A stretch of DNA of 39,521 bases from Muribaculaceae bacterium (lineage in GTDB: Bacteria; Bacteroidota; Bacteroidia; Bacteroidales; Muribaculaceae), in the NCBI GenBank assembly GCA_910573745.1, contig CAJSYI010000025.1, positions 1 through 39,521 of the forward strand. The letters are read 5' to 3'. The first letter of the stretch is position 1; each line of letters starts with the position of its first letter. The notes under the pieces were generated by a model. It had not been told where the DNA came from and did not search any database. It saw only the letters and a program-made list of their open reading frames with translations. Positions 7,567 through 15,836 of the stretch are shown here, in pieces. Made by a program: the position numbers and the translations under genes.

Positions 7567-7588
7567 AGTGTTGTTGAGTCTTTTATCG

Positions 7589-8491
7589 TCAGAGGAGCTT
7601 GATGCTGATGTATCGTTTCGGGTTTTTCTTGATGTCTACAATGAGTGAGTCTATGTCGGCTGCCACAGTGTTGAGGCGGTTGTAGAGCTCAGGATCGTTT
7701 GTGAGTTTTCCGAGCGTGGATTTCGTGTCGTTGAGCTGTTGTGAGAATTGGGTAAGGTTTCGGGTGATTTCTTCCACGTTGCTCATTGTCGATTGAAGTG
7801 GCAGCGAACGGAGTTGGCGGGAGAGGTCGGAGAGATTATATGTTATCGTGTCCAGGTTATGGGTTATGCGTCCGGCGTTGTTCAGTATGTATGGAACCTG
7901 GCTGTTCATGGCCCCACGGAGTCCATGGGTAGTCATAAGCATGTCATTGGTGATTCCGTCCAGTCTTCCGATGGAAGAGGCAAGCGCCGGATCAGATACG
8001 AGCAGGTTGAGATTGTAGAGGAGAGTGTCAACTCGCGGAAGTATGGAGTTCACTTTTGGCATCACCTCGTCGGTCAAGGCTGAAAGCGCATCAGGGGAGT
8101 TGCCTGTGGCCACATCGCTTCCCACCGCAAGCTTGCGTGGTGAAGAGCCTAACTGCAGCTCAATGAACGCGCCGCTGAGAAAATTGCTTCCTATGCACGC
8201 GCGAGTGTCTTCAGGGAGCTGCAGCTCTTTGTTGAGGGCAAGCAGCACCTTTATGTGTCCTGGATTTGAATAGTCATAGCTGATTTCCCTTACCTGTCCT
8301 ACTTTGTAGCCGTTGAGCGTAACCGGTGCGGCGGTTTCAAGGCCGGCCACGTCGTTGTATGTGGCATAGTAGAAATTGGCTGGCTTGAAGAGGTTCACTC
8401 CCTTCAGGTATTCTATGCCTATGACAAGGATGGCTATGGCGACTATCACGCTTAGCCCAATCATGAGTTCTTTGCTGAATATCTTTTTCAT
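7589..8491 (-). CDS. MCE/MlaD-family lipid-transport protein
   Basis: A 300-residue inner-membrane-anchored MCE protein, the substrate-handling subunit of Mla-type phospholipid transport between the two membranes. An N-terminal membrane anchor (about 9-27, ELMIGLSVIVAIAILVIGI) precedes one MCE domain (about 38-115) with the characteristic V.LNGYKVGQV segment. A long helical C-terminal region follows, as in hexameric MlaD-like rings. The genes for the ATPase (MlaF) and permease (MlaE) are not in this window. It lies 87 bp after the amidase gene with no TAnnTTTG box visible in that gap, so co-transcription is likely; this amidase-MCE pairing is common in Bacteroidales. Confidence 0.85.
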   Translation of the reverse strand: MKKIFSKELMIGLSVIVAIAILVIGIEYLKGVNLFKPANFYYATYNDVAGLETAAPVTLNGYKVGQVREISYDYSNPGHIKVLLALNKELQLPEDTRACIGSNFLSGAFIELQLGSSPRKLAVGSDVATGNSPDALSALTDEVMPKVNSILPRVDTLLYNLNLLVSDPALASSIGRLDGITNDMLMTTHGLRGAMNSQVPYILNNAGRITHNLDTITYNLSDLSRQLRSLPLQSTMSNVEEITRNLTQFSQQLNDTKSTLGKLTNDPELYNRLNTVAADIDSLIVDIKKNPKRYISIKLL

Positions 8492-8578
8492 GTCGGTGTG
8501 GGGTGTTTTCTTTGTTCGGTGTTACTAATCCATAACGTTCATAAGCCGGTAAATTCTTTTTCTGTGTCCGTAAAATGA

Positions 8579-9955
8579 TTACTTTCTCTTTTTTCGGAGG
8601 GACGGTCGGTTGAGATGGTTTTCAGAACCGGATTTTGAGCCAGAAACTTTTTTTACCGATGGTTCAGTTTTTGTCTTTCCCCTTTTCTCTGTGGTTTTTG
8701 ATGCGGAAGAAGACTTGTTTATACTGATTACCTTGTTGTTATAGACTCTCGTTGAGGTCTGTTTTTTGTCGTGGTTTATCTTTTGGGTATTCTTGCCTTT
8801 TTGCTGATTCTTTGTGTCGGCGGCATTTTGATTTCCCTTTGGCGCCTCGGTTGTCTTTATGTCGTCAGCCACAGATGGTTTTGTGGGCTCTTTTGCCACC
8901 TGCCGTGTGGTGTGGGTGTGGGTCTTCACTGTGATTGATGCAGTCTCAAGCACTCGCTTGTCGGATGCCTCTTTGGCTGCCAGAGAACGGCGTCTGCGTT
9001 TTGCAGGGGCGTAGCCCGTAGATTTGGCGTAATCGGCGGCCGGGGCTTCTATTACTTTACGGTCGGGCAATTCGTCAACTGACAGAAGAACCGCTTCGCC
9101 GTCGGCCACGAAAGCCGGTATTTCATCAGGGGCTTCGACTTGTCCGGAATATGCAGTGGCTTTGGCAAGATTGTTGCGGTAGTTCTTCACTGCATTGAAT
9201 ATGGATTCAGCAAGCTTGTTTTCCCCTTTTTCAGAAGCCATGAACTTTGCAGAATTTGGATTGCATATGAAGTCGAGCTCTACGAGTACCGCCGGCATCG
9301 AAGTGGCCCAAAGCACCCAGAATCCGGCCTGATGCACTCCTCTGTCGCGACGTCCTGCTGTTTTGACAAGCTGCTTCTGAACTTCGTCGGCGAACTTTAT
9401 GCTTTGGCTCAGATTCTTTTTCTGGGCCATTTCGAATATTATGTATGATTCGTCGGAATTGGGGTCGAAGCCTTTGTATTTCTGGTCAAAATTCTTCTCC
9501 AGTTCGATTACGGCGTTTTCGCGGCGCGCGACAGCCATATTGTTGGCATCCTTGTGCAGTCCGAGAGCATACACCGATGCGCCTGAGACGTTGCGGCGAT
9601 TCTTGTTGGACGCATCGACTGAGTTGGTATGTATGGATATGAAAAGGTCGGCTTTTGAGCCGTTGGCTTTGTCCGCCCTTTGTTGCAGGGAAACAAACGT
9701 GTCGTTGTCGCGTGTCATGATTACTTTCACGTTCTTCATCCCTTTGCGTATCTTTTCAGCCAACGCTTTGGCCACGCCGAGGTTGATGTCCTTTTCTTTC
9801 ACGTTGTTGTCCACCGCACCGGCATCTTTGCCTCCGTGGCCGGCATCAATGACGATGGTGAATGCCTTGGCCTGCTGACGCTTGGCAAAAGCGGTACTTG
9901 CGGTCATGGATATGGCCGCAAGTACCAGTATATATATGGTCTTTCTAAAAAGCAT
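8579..9955 (-). CDS. Periplasmic N-acetylmuramoyl-L-alanine amidase (Amidase_3)
   Basis: A 458-residue zinc amidase that cuts the amide bond between MurNAc and the stem peptide, needed for daughter-cell separation. A signal peptide (about 1-24) is followed by the Amidase_3 domain (about 31-265). Zinc ligands are H in VIDAGHGGKD and H in FISIHTN with the Glu between them (DINLG region). The catalytic Glu is in VLVELDFICN. The remaining ~190 residues form a Lys/Thr/Ser-rich, low-complexity basic tail with no LysM or SPOR repeat, possibly binding the wall electrostatically. It is first in an operon with mlaD. A -7-like box (TAATTTTG, 9972-9979 minus) would give a leader of only about 10 nt. Confidence 0.9.
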   Translation of the reverse strand: MLFRKTIYILVLAAISMTASTAFAKRQQAKAFTIVIDAGHGGKDAGAVDNNVKEKDINLGVAKALAEKIRKGMKNVKVIMTRDNDTFVSLQQRADKANGSKADLFISIHTNSVDASNKNRRNVSGASVYALGLHKDANNMAVARRENAVIELEKNFDQKYKGFDPNSDESYIIFEMAQKKNLSQSIKFADEVQKQLVKTAGRRDRGVHQAGFWVLWATSMPAVLVELDFICNPNSAKFMASEKGENKLAESIFNAVKNYRNNLAKATAYSGQVEAPDEIPAFVADGEAVLLSVDELPDRKVIEAPAADYAKSTGYAPAKRRRRSLAAKEASDKRVLETASITVKTHTHTTRQVAKEPTKPSVADDIKTTEAPKGNQNAADTKNQQKGKNTQKINHDKKQTSTRVYNNKVISINKSSSASKTTEKRGKTKTEPSVKKVSGSKSGSENHLNRPSLRKKRK

Positions 9956-9971
9956 CTCAATTATTATAGTG

Positions 9972-9979
9972 CAAAATTA
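9972..9979 (-). promoter_or_regulatory. Candidate -7 box for the amidase-mlaD operon
   Basis: The minus strand reads TAATTTTG, matching TAnnTTTG, but no TTTG box sits at the usual 19-21 nt spacing. It lies 17 bp upstream of the amidase ATG. Confidence 0.45.
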
Positions 9980-10063
9980 CGAAAAAAGCTTTGTTGTAGC
10001 TGCCGGAATAACGCTTCATCGGAGAAAGAGGACAATGATTGCGAATCATCCTACGAAAAGCGT

Positions 10064-10726
10064 TCAGAAGTTCACTCCGAAACTTATGCGGGCAAGGTCT
10101 ACATATTTCGACGGGAGGTTGACTTCAGACCGGCTGTTGCGGTTGATGTGGTAATAACAGTAGGAGAGAAGTATATGGCTTTGGAACTTTTTGCTCATGG
10201 CAAGGTTGATTCCCACTCCCATAGCTGCCATAACGCCTCCACGGGAAGCTCCGTCAGCTATTGTGCTGAACGCATACCCGGCTCTCATGTTGAAGAAGAA
10301 GAGCGAAGGCTTTGATCTGAATGAAGACCGGAATACGAAGTATAACGGTATGAAGTTGTTCTTCTTTCCGAAAGAGCGGTGTACGCCAGCCCCTATTCCG
10401 ATGGCTCTTATGAACTCACTTTTGTAGCCGATCATGACGTCAAGGTCGAACGTGGACATGTCGTAGCCGCGTAAATCTATCGAAGATCCGACATCTACTC
10501 CCCAAGTGAAATTGGAGAGCCAAAGCGGACGGCTGCCTTGTGGGAATATGCTTTCCCTCTCTTGAATGACATCGGATGCGGACGTTGCCACACTGTCGGT
10601 AAATGCTTTCTGTAGATTGCAGTTGTCCGGAGTGGCAGCACCCATTGTCGTGGCAGGGTATACAGTAACAAAAAAGCCTATGACAAGCCAAAGCCCGATC
10701 AGGCGCATGCTTGCCATAAGCTTCAT
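10064..10726 (-). CDS. Outer-membrane beta-barrel-like protein of unknown function
   Basis: About 220 residues from the ATG of MKLMASMRLIGLW; an upstream ATG at 10756 would add 10 residues. I prefer the inner start because it opens a clean signal peptide ending near TMGA. The mature part has alternating hydrophobic beta strands, Gly/aromatic-rich turns and a C-terminal Phe (ARISFGVNF), the mark of BAM-inserted outer-membrane barrels of 8-10 strands. No specific family is recognised. It follows rpoD with a short gap and no promoter box in it, so it is probably co-transcribed with the primary sigma factor. A weak ATGATT-gcg-AATCAT hairpin (10035-10049) follows the stop. Confidence 0.65.
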   Translation of the reverse strand: MKLMASMRLIGLWLVIGFFVTVYPATTMGAATPDNCNLQKAFTDSVATSASDVIQERESIFPQGSRPLWLSNFTWGVDVGSSIDLRGYDMSTFDLDVMIGYKSEFIRAIGIGAGVHRSFGKKNNFIPLYFVFRSSFRSKPSLFFFNMRAGYAFSTIADGASRGGVMAAMGVGINLAMSKKFQSHILLSYCYYHINRNSRSEVNLPSKYVDLARISFGVNF

Positions 10727-10783
10727 ATTCGGTCGTATAATCTTATGTGGAACCATCGGTAGCGTGCCGTTCCTGGAAGAAAG

Positions 10784-11644
10784 TCATTCTCCGAGATAAC
10801 TTTTGAGAAGTTTGCTCTTCTGGCCTTTCAGACGCCGGATGGCTTTCTCTTTTATCTGGCGTACACGTTCACGGGTCAGATCAAACTTTGCTCCTATTTC
10901 TTCAAGCGTCATTTCCTGACATCCGATTCCGAAGAACATTTTGAGTATTTCGCGCTCACGGTCGTATAGCTGACGCAAGGCACGGTCTACTTCCTTGGAC
11001 AGTGATTCCTGGTTAAGAGTAGAGTCAGCCATCGGGCTGTCGTCGTTCGGAATCACATCAAGTAGCGAATTGTCTTCACCTTCCACAAACGGGGCATCTA
11101 CTGAAATGTGTCTTCCCGACACCTTAAGCGTGTCGGAAATCTTGTCAACCGGTATGTCAAGACGTTCGGCAAGCTCCTCAGGCGACGGGCGACGTTCGTT
11201 TTCCTGTTCGAACTTGGAAAGCTCTTTACTTATCTTGTTGAGCGATCCAACCTGATTCAGCGGCAGCCGCACTATGCGCGACTGCTCGGCCAATGCCTGA
11301 AGTATCGATTGCCGGATCCACCATACGGCGTAGGAAATGAACTTGAATCCGCGTGTCTCGTCAAACTTCTGTGCTGCACGGATCAGTCCGAGATTCCCTT
11401 CGTTGATAAGGTCAGGAAGGCTCAGTCCTTGGTTTTGGTATTGTTTCGCCACCGAAACCACGAAGCGCAGGTTTGCTTTAGTCAGTTTTTCGAGAGCGGC
11501 ATGGTCGCCTGCCTTTATTCGGCGAGCCAATTCCACTTCTTCGCTTACGGATATAAGCTCCTCTCGCCCTATCTCCTGAAGATATTTGTCGAGAGAGGCG
11601 CTTTCGCGGTTGGTGATTGATTTCGTTATCTTTAGTTGTCTCAT
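10784..11644 (-). CDS. rpoD: Primary sigma-70 factor (sigma-ABfr type)
   Basis: A 286-residue RpoD that directs RNA polymerase to housekeeping promoters. Region 1.2 ([15 protein letters not shown]) is followed by region 2 with the core-binding and -10 recognition helix ([20 protein letters not shown], then [10 protein letters not shown]), region 3 and region 4 with the helix-turn-helix [19 protein letters not shown]. Region 1.1 is absent, as in Bacteroidetes primary sigmas, so length is normal. I chose the ATG of [14 protein letters not shown]; the frame is open 16 codons further, but the promoter at 11670-11700 falls inside that extension. A barrel-like protein gene follows closely. Confidence 0.95.
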   Translation of the reverse strand: MRQLKITKSITNRESASLDKYLQEIGREELISVSEEVELARRIKAGDHAALEKLTKANLRFVVSVAKQYQNQGLSLPDLINEGNLGLIRAAQKFDETRGFKFISYAVWWIRQSILQALAEQSRIVRLPLNQVGSLNKISKELSKFEQENERRPSPEELAERLDIPVDKISDTLKVSGRHISVDAPFVEGEDNSLLDVIPNDDSPMADSTLNQESLSKEVDRALRQLYDREREILKMFFGIGCQEMTLEEIGAKFDLTRERVRQIKEKAIRRLKGQKSKLLKSYLGE

Positions 11645-11669
11645 ATTCTCGCTTCCGAAAAAATTGGTG

Positions 11670-11700
11670 CAAAGATAGTCATTTTTCAGCACCTCTGCAA
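11670..11700 (-). promoter_or_regulatory. Promoter of rpoD
   Basis: The minus strand reads TTG (11698-11700), 20 nt, TATCTTTG (11670-11677), matching the consensus read by this same sigma factor, so autoregulation is plausible. Predicted start near 11663, about 19 nt ahead of the ATG. Confidence 0.75.
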
Positions 11701-11722
11701 GCCGTGTCGTGATTTATTCCGC

Positions 11723-11765
11723 AAAAACGCCGTCCGCCACCGATGTTGAGGCCGGCTGCGGACGG
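11723..11765 (-). terminator. Intrinsic terminator after htrA
   Basis: CCGTCCGC (11730-11737) and GCGGACGG (11758-11765) form an 8-bp GC-rich stem with a 20-nt loop. On the minus strand it is followed by CGTTTTTGC. It begins about 20 bp after the htrA stop. Confidence 0.7.
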
Positions 11766-11785
11766 TTTGTGGATTTGAAGTCTTG

Positions 11786-13273
11786 TTACTGGGCTTCCGA
11801 GGAGAGATTGACTGCGTAGTAATATTTCTTTCCTGTCGGATAGATGCCGGAAATAACGAGCACCTTATCGTCGTTGCTCTTCATCACTTGGTTGAAGGCA
11901 TCTTCCACGTCTTCCGAAGAATTGACTGCGCGTCCGTTCACCTCAAGTATTATGAATCCGTCTTTTATCCCGGCATCCTTTACCGGCCCGCTTTTCAGTC
12001 CGGCAACTTGTACGCCGTTGGATATTCCGAGGCTCGACTTTGTTTCTTGGGTTAGCTTCATGAAGGCGCATCCGAGTTCTGCGAAATCACCTTTCTTCGT
12101 GATTTGTGTATTTCCCTGTGAATTGCGCAATGTGCCGCTCTTGGTGTAGCGTTTGTTGTCGCGGTAATACGTGATGCTGATTGTGTCGCCAGGACGGAAC
12201 TTGTTGAGCTGTTCGGTGAGTTGGGCGAAGTTGTGCACTTCAACTCCGTTGAGAGCCACGATTACGTCGTTCTTTTGGAGTCCCAGCTCTTTGGCAGTGC
12301 TCATGTCGCTGACTTCATCGACGAGCATTCCGGACTTTGTGGCTGTGATGTCCTTTTCTTTGGCGGTCTTGGCATCAAGCTCTGCCACGGTGCAGCCGAG
12401 CATTGCACGCTGGACTGTGCCGTATTGCTTGAGGTCAGTCATGATCTTTTTCACGATAGTGGTCGGTATGGCAAAGGAGAAACCGGCATAGCTTCCAGTA
12501 TTGGAATATATAGCCGAGTTGATTCCTATGAGTTCGCCGCGAAGGTTCACAAGCGCGCCGCCGGAATTGCCGGGATTGAGGGCTGCGTCGGTCTGAATGA
12601 ACGACTCTATGCCCATCTGCCCGTTTCGGCTGTTCTGTCCGAGGCTTCGTGCCTTTGCGCTCACTATTCCTGCAGTAACAGTGGAGTTGAAGCCGAAAGG
12701 ATTGCCGACGGCAAGAACCCATTCGCCTACTTTTACGGCCTCGGAGTCGCCGAATGTGATGGGAGACAACCCCGTCGCGTCTATTTTTATCAGGGCGAGG
12801 TCTGTGGCTTCGTCAGTGCCTACTATGCGTGCCTCGTAGGTGGAATTGTCGTTCAGAAGCACTTCAAGCTTGTCCGATTCATCCACTACATGGTTGTTGG
12901 TTACTATATAGCCGTCGGCTGAGATTATGACACCTGAGCCGAGACCGTTCTGAATAGGTTCGCTCTTTTTCTGCTGACGTCTGGGCTGGCGTTGCTGCGG
13001 ACGCTGTTGCGGGCCGAAAAAGAAGTCGAACATGTCAAACGGGTTTTGTCCTCCGTACATCATGTTGCCTTGCTGACGCGAGGTGTAGCTTTTGATGCAG
13101 ACCACTGAATTGATGGTTTTTTCAGCGGCTTGAGTGAAATCCGTCTGAAATCCCGGGGATGAGGCTGCCGTGCGTATGAACTGGTGATGGCTTGTTTCTG
13201 GTGCTGATGCCAAAGCGTTTCCTGCGAAGAGGAGTGCTGCTCCTAACAATATCGTTTTCGTCGGTTTCATCAT
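11786..13273 (-). CDS. degP: Periplasmic serine protease HtrA/DegP (Do family)
   Basis: A 495-residue trypsin-like protease/chaperone that degrades misfolded envelope proteins. A signal peptide (about 1-23) leads to the protease domain with His in TNNHVVD, Asp in EATDLALIKI and Ser in NPGNSGGAL, the complete triad. Two PDZ domains follow (about 285-385 and 400-490; note GLQKNDVIVALNGVEV and AGIKDGFIILEVNGRAV). An insert near residue 80-110 is rich in Gln, Arg and Pro (QQRPQQRQPRRQQKK), equivalent to the flexible LA loop. It is flanked by its own terminator and a 207-bp divergent gap shared with crcB. No TAnnTTTG box is seen upstream, so an alternative sigma factor may drive it. Confidence 0.93.
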   Translation of the reverse strand: MMKPTKTILLGAALLFAGNALASAPETSHHQFIRTAASSPGFQTDFTQAAEKTINSVVCIKSYTSRQQGNMMYGGQNPFDMFDFFFGPQQRPQQRQPRRQQKKSEPIQNGLGSGVIISADGYIVTNNHVVDESDKLEVLLNDNSTYEARIVGTDEATDLALIKIDATGLSPITFGDSEAVKVGEWVLAVGNPFGFNSTVTAGIVSAKARSLGQNSRNGQMGIESFIQTDAALNPGNSGGALVNLRGELIGINSAIYSNTGSYAGFSFAIPTTIVKKIMTDLKQYGTVQRAMLGCTVAELDAKTAKEKDITATKSGMLVDEVSDMSTAKELGLQKNDVIVALNGVEVHNFAQLTEQLNKFRPGDTISITYYRDNKRYTKSGTLRNSQGNTQITKKGDFAELGCAFMKLTQETKSSLGISNGVQVAGLKSGPVKDAGIKDGFIILEVNGRAVNSSEDVEDAFNQVMKSNDDKVLVISGIYPTGKKYYYAVNLSSEAQ

Positions 13274-13438
13274 ATCTGATAAAATTTACGTTTTTCTGTT
13301 TCTACAATGAAAATGACAATCGGTGTATCTGATAGTTTAACCGGTCGCATAATTGTAATGCAATCCGTGAGCCAATGTTGCATCCCGGATGTTTGCCAGA
13401 ATGGATTTAACCTAATTTAGGTTTTTAATCCGTCGTGT

Positions 13439-13470
13439 TTTGGCGATGTCGTCAAAACATGGTAATTTTG
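13439..13470 (+). promoter_or_regulatory. Promoter of crcB, giving a very short leader
   Basis: TTTG (13439-13442), 20 nt, TAATTTTG (13463-13470), a full match to the Bacteroidetes consensus. The expected start (about 13476-13478) is only a few bases before the ATG at 13481, so the mRNA would be leaderless or nearly so unless translation begins at the next ATG at 13490. Confidence 0.75.
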
Positions 13471-13480
13471 CGCTTTCGTT

Positions 13481-13855
13481 ATGTTTAAGATGCTTGTGTG
13501 TATAGGCGCAGGAAGCGCAGTGGGAGGTGTGCTGCGCTTCCTTGTGAGCCGATGGATACAGTCCGCCGTTGACGTTGCGTTTCCGTGGGGGACGCTTGTG
13601 GTCAATGTAGCTGGATGCTTTATAATCGGACTTGTCTATGGATTGTGCGACAGGCATTTCTGCATCAGTCCGGAGATGAAAGCATTCCTTACGGTTGGCT
13701 TTTGCGGTGGGTTCACCACATTTTCCACTTTTGCCAATGAGAATTATCTTCTTTTGGTCACTTCAAATATCGCGGTTTGCATTTATGCGGGGTTGAGCTT
13801 TGCCGTCGGTCTTTTGTTCGTGCATCTCGGATATGCTTTTGCTCGGGTCTTTTGA
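13481..13855 (+). CDS. crcB: Fluoride ion channel CrcB/Fluc
   Basis: A 124-residue membrane protein with four predicted helices, which forms a dual-topology dimeric fluoride exporter. Family signatures present are the N-terminal GAGSAVGGVLRFLVSRW segment, the conserved Asn in GTLVVNVAGCFIIG, and GFCGGFTTFSTFANE containing the pore Phe-box and the central sodium-site loop. Length is normal for a homodimeric Fluc. It is a single gene on the plus strand with a strong promoter. No fluoride (crcB-motif) riboswitch can fit, since the predicted leader is only a few nucleotides. Its stop is 1 bp from the end of the convergent gene. Confidence 0.92.
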   Translation: MFKMLVCIGAGSAVGGVLRFLVSRWIQSAVDVAFPWGTLVVNVAGCFIIGLVYGLCDRHFCISPEMKAFLTVGFCGGFTTFSTFANENYLLLVTSNIAVCIYAGLSFAVGLLFVHLGYAFARVF

Positions 13856-13856
13856 A

Positions 13857-15071
13857 TCAATCTCCACGGTAATAACCCTGAAGATAACAACGGGCTATGA
13901 AGTCGAAGTTGTCGGCTACAGTAGTTGTGTTGTCTGAGCCGGGGAAAGAGGCATCTGGCAGCCATCCGTTTGTTTCGATTGTCTTTAGCAGGTCGACAGG
14001 GCATTTACCTCTGACTGTAAGCAGCTCAAATGCATGTTTTTCAGCAAAAGCTTTGTCGTAAAGAGGGTTGGACGGGGCGGCTATGCATTTGGCAATATCT
14101 TTGGCTACAAGCATTCCCTTTTCCCGGTTGACCATCACCACGAAATCTGTTGAATCCGAAAGTTGAGGGAGATGGTTCTCGTCTTTTTCCCAACCGATCA
14201 CGTCGATGAAGAACCGGTTTAGTTCGCTGTAGGTTTTGAAGAACGCTATGGTCTGGCCGTCAAGCGCGTCGGTCATCTTTTGGTAATACTTGTGTGTTAT
14301 TGTTTCTTTCGTTGGCTCTTTGTGTCTGGACGGAAGCTTGCCGTCAATGATCAGGTGCAGCCATTCTCGCATATAAAAGGCGAGCGGCCCTATGGTGTCT
14401 TCGTTAATGGCGGCGTCCAGCCGTTTCCCTATGGCCTCCATATCATTGTCGCCAATTGAGGGGTCAGAGAGGATGTGATGCAGGCTTAGGGCGAATGCAG
14501 GCGTCATAAGATAGCAGTGCATGAAAAGCCATAGGCCGTAGGCATAAACCTGTTCGATGTCTTCCGGGACGTTCATTTCGAGTTCATGCGCCATAGTCCA
14601 GTTGTCTTCCGGAATCGGCGCTTCCTCGTATTTCTCTTCCATCAATCCGAATACGGCTTTTGCAAGCTTCTCAATGCGTGAATCATAAGGATCGAGATTG
14701 CGGTGGGTGTCATCGCTCATTGCGATGAAATACCACACCATGAATCGTATGTCTACATAATTCAGTTCATAATCTACATATTCATCGGGGATTTCATAAA
14801 AAGGCAGTGTTTTTCCGTATAGGGAACGGCATTGGTCTACGAATGTGTGCCATGGCCCCCCGTCTGCTATCACGTCTTGGTAATAGCCTGTCAGGCAGAG
14901 GGCGAGAGGCTTAAGTAATTGTTCGTGAAGCCAAGACAATGCGTCCGCGTCTACAAGGCGTTGGAGTGATTTGTTGGCTATGTTGAGATAGAAACGCTCG
15001 GTGCGTATGTTTGATTTGCCTTTGTCTGGGCCTTGTGAATACAGGAATTCCTGTTCGGTGATTTTATCCAT
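13857..15071 (-). CDS. Conserved Bacteroidales protein, DUF3843-like
   Basis: A 404-residue, mostly helical soluble protein with no signal peptide and no recognised catalytic motif. Overall look and length resemble the Bacteroidales family DUF3843; this is recognition from memory, not a search. It is rich in acidic and aromatic residues, with a run of helices such as YVDIRFMVWYFIAMSD and YGLWLFMHCYLMT. It is the last gene of the hisS-transporter operon, and its start overlaps the end of the ABC ATPase gene by 8 bp (ATGGATAA), which implies tight translational coupling. A role linked to the transporter is possible, but nothing in the sequence proves it. Confidence 0.7.
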   Translation of the reverse strand: MDKITEQEFLYSQGPDKGKSNIRTERFYLNIANKSLQRLVDADALSWLHEQLLKPLALCLTGYYQDVIADGGPWHTFVDQCRSLYGKTLPFYEIPDEYVDYELNYVDIRFMVWYFIAMSDDTHRNLDPYDSRIEKLAKAVFGLMEEKYEEAPIPEDNWTMAHELEMNVPEDIEQVYAYGLWLFMHCYLMTPAFALSLHHILSDPSIGDNDMEAIGKRLDAAINEDTIGPLAFYMREWLHLIIDGKLPSRHKEPTKETITHKYYQKMTDALDGQTIAFFKTYSELNRFFIDVIGWEKDENHLPQLSDSTDFVVMVNREKGMLVAKDIAKCIAAPSNPLYDKAFAEKHAFELLTVRGKCPVDLLKTIETNGWLPDASFPGSDNTTTVADNFDFIARCYLQGYYRGD

Positions 15072-15834
15072 TGTTTCTTGCTATGAAATCGTTTTCAGTG
15101 GGAGAAAAGACCACGCTTTCGCTGTCGAACAGCCTTGCGAGGTCGCCGTTGGCGATTACTTGCGAAGGTGTTCCGCAGACAAGCTGGCGGTCGCGTGTGA
15201 AGAGCATCACTTTGGAAGCCATGCGAAGTGCCTGGCTCACGTCGTGGGAAGAGTAGAGTATTGCTTTTCCTGTAGCGGATATTGAGCCGAGCAGCGACAA
15301 TATCTCTATTCTTGCGGCCACGTCGAGGAAAGAAAAGGGTTCGTCAAGCACGATTACCGGCGTGTCTTGGGCTATTGCTTTTGCTATCATCGTTTTTTGA
15401 CGTTCTCCGTCGGACAGTTCTGCCACATATTCTTCGGCTTTGTGGGAAATTCCCGTTTTGACCATTGCAGACTCCACTGCTTTGCAGTCAGTTTCGGAAA
15501 GACGTCCGAAAAAGCCGGTGTGAGGCTGTCGTCCGAGTCCCACCAGTTCTCTGACGGTCAGACCGCCTGCCTGAATAGGGTCGGTCGTCACGATGGCGAG
15601 CATTTTGGCAAGTTCTTTTCTGCTATATGAGTCCAGCGTTTTGCCAAGAATTTCCACTTGTCCGGAAATAGAAGGAATTTCGCCCGTAAGGGTTTTGATG
15701 AGAGTTGACTTGCCTGCTCCGTTGGGGCCGAGAAGAGCTGTAACGTCGCCTGTGTCCACGCTCAGGTTTATGCCTGAAGCAATCGGATTGTTTTTGTAGC
15801 CTATGGAGAGGCCGGATGCCGAAATGGATACCAT
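15064..15834 (-). CDS. ABC transporter ATPase, cobalamin/iron-chelate type
   Basis: A 256-residue ATPase of the FepC/BtuD class that powers the adjacent FecCD permease. Visible are Walker A GPNGAGKST (36-44), the Q-loop near VTTDPIQAGG, the signature LSDGERQKT, Walker B TPVIVLDEPF and the switch His in YSSHDVSQAL. The chosen ATG (MVSISASG) is 2 bp after the permease stop. The frame is open far upstream only as an antisense-like overlap inside the permease gene. The substrate cannot be determined from the ATPase. It is fourth in an operon headed by hisS. Confidence 0.9.
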   Translation of the reverse strand: MVSISASGLSIGYKNNPIASGINLSVDTGDVTALLGPNGAGKSTLIKTLTGEIPSISGQVEILGKTLDSYSRKELAKMLAIVTTDPIQAGGLTVRELVGLGRQPHTGFFGRLSETDCKAVESAMVKTGISHKAEEYVAELSDGERQKTMIAKAIAQDTPVIVLDEPFSFLDVAARIEILSLLGSISATGKAILYSSHDVSQALRMASKVMLFTRDRQLVCGTPSQVIANGDLARLFDSESVVFSPTENDFIARNNG

Positions 15835-15836
15835 AA

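Larger units (their letters stand above)
7172..7588. other. 417-bp intergenic region upstream of dnaA
   Basis: No ORF of note is seen. The part nearest dnaA is very A/T-rich (about 7236-7310) and holds a hairpin at 7249-7267. Only weak DnaA-box-like sites are visible, such as TTATTCAGA near 7470 (8 of 9 against TTATNCACA) and TTATGCATC near 7319. There is no cluster, so I do not call an origin. The mlaD terminator occupies 7531-7566. Confidence 0.5.

Noticed and set aside
7172..7588. Possible replication origin next to dnaA
   Set aside because: Only two weak DnaA-box-like sites and an A/T-rich patch are visible; there is no box cluster, and origins in this phylum are often away from dnaA. 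A GC-skew plot of the whole genome would decide.
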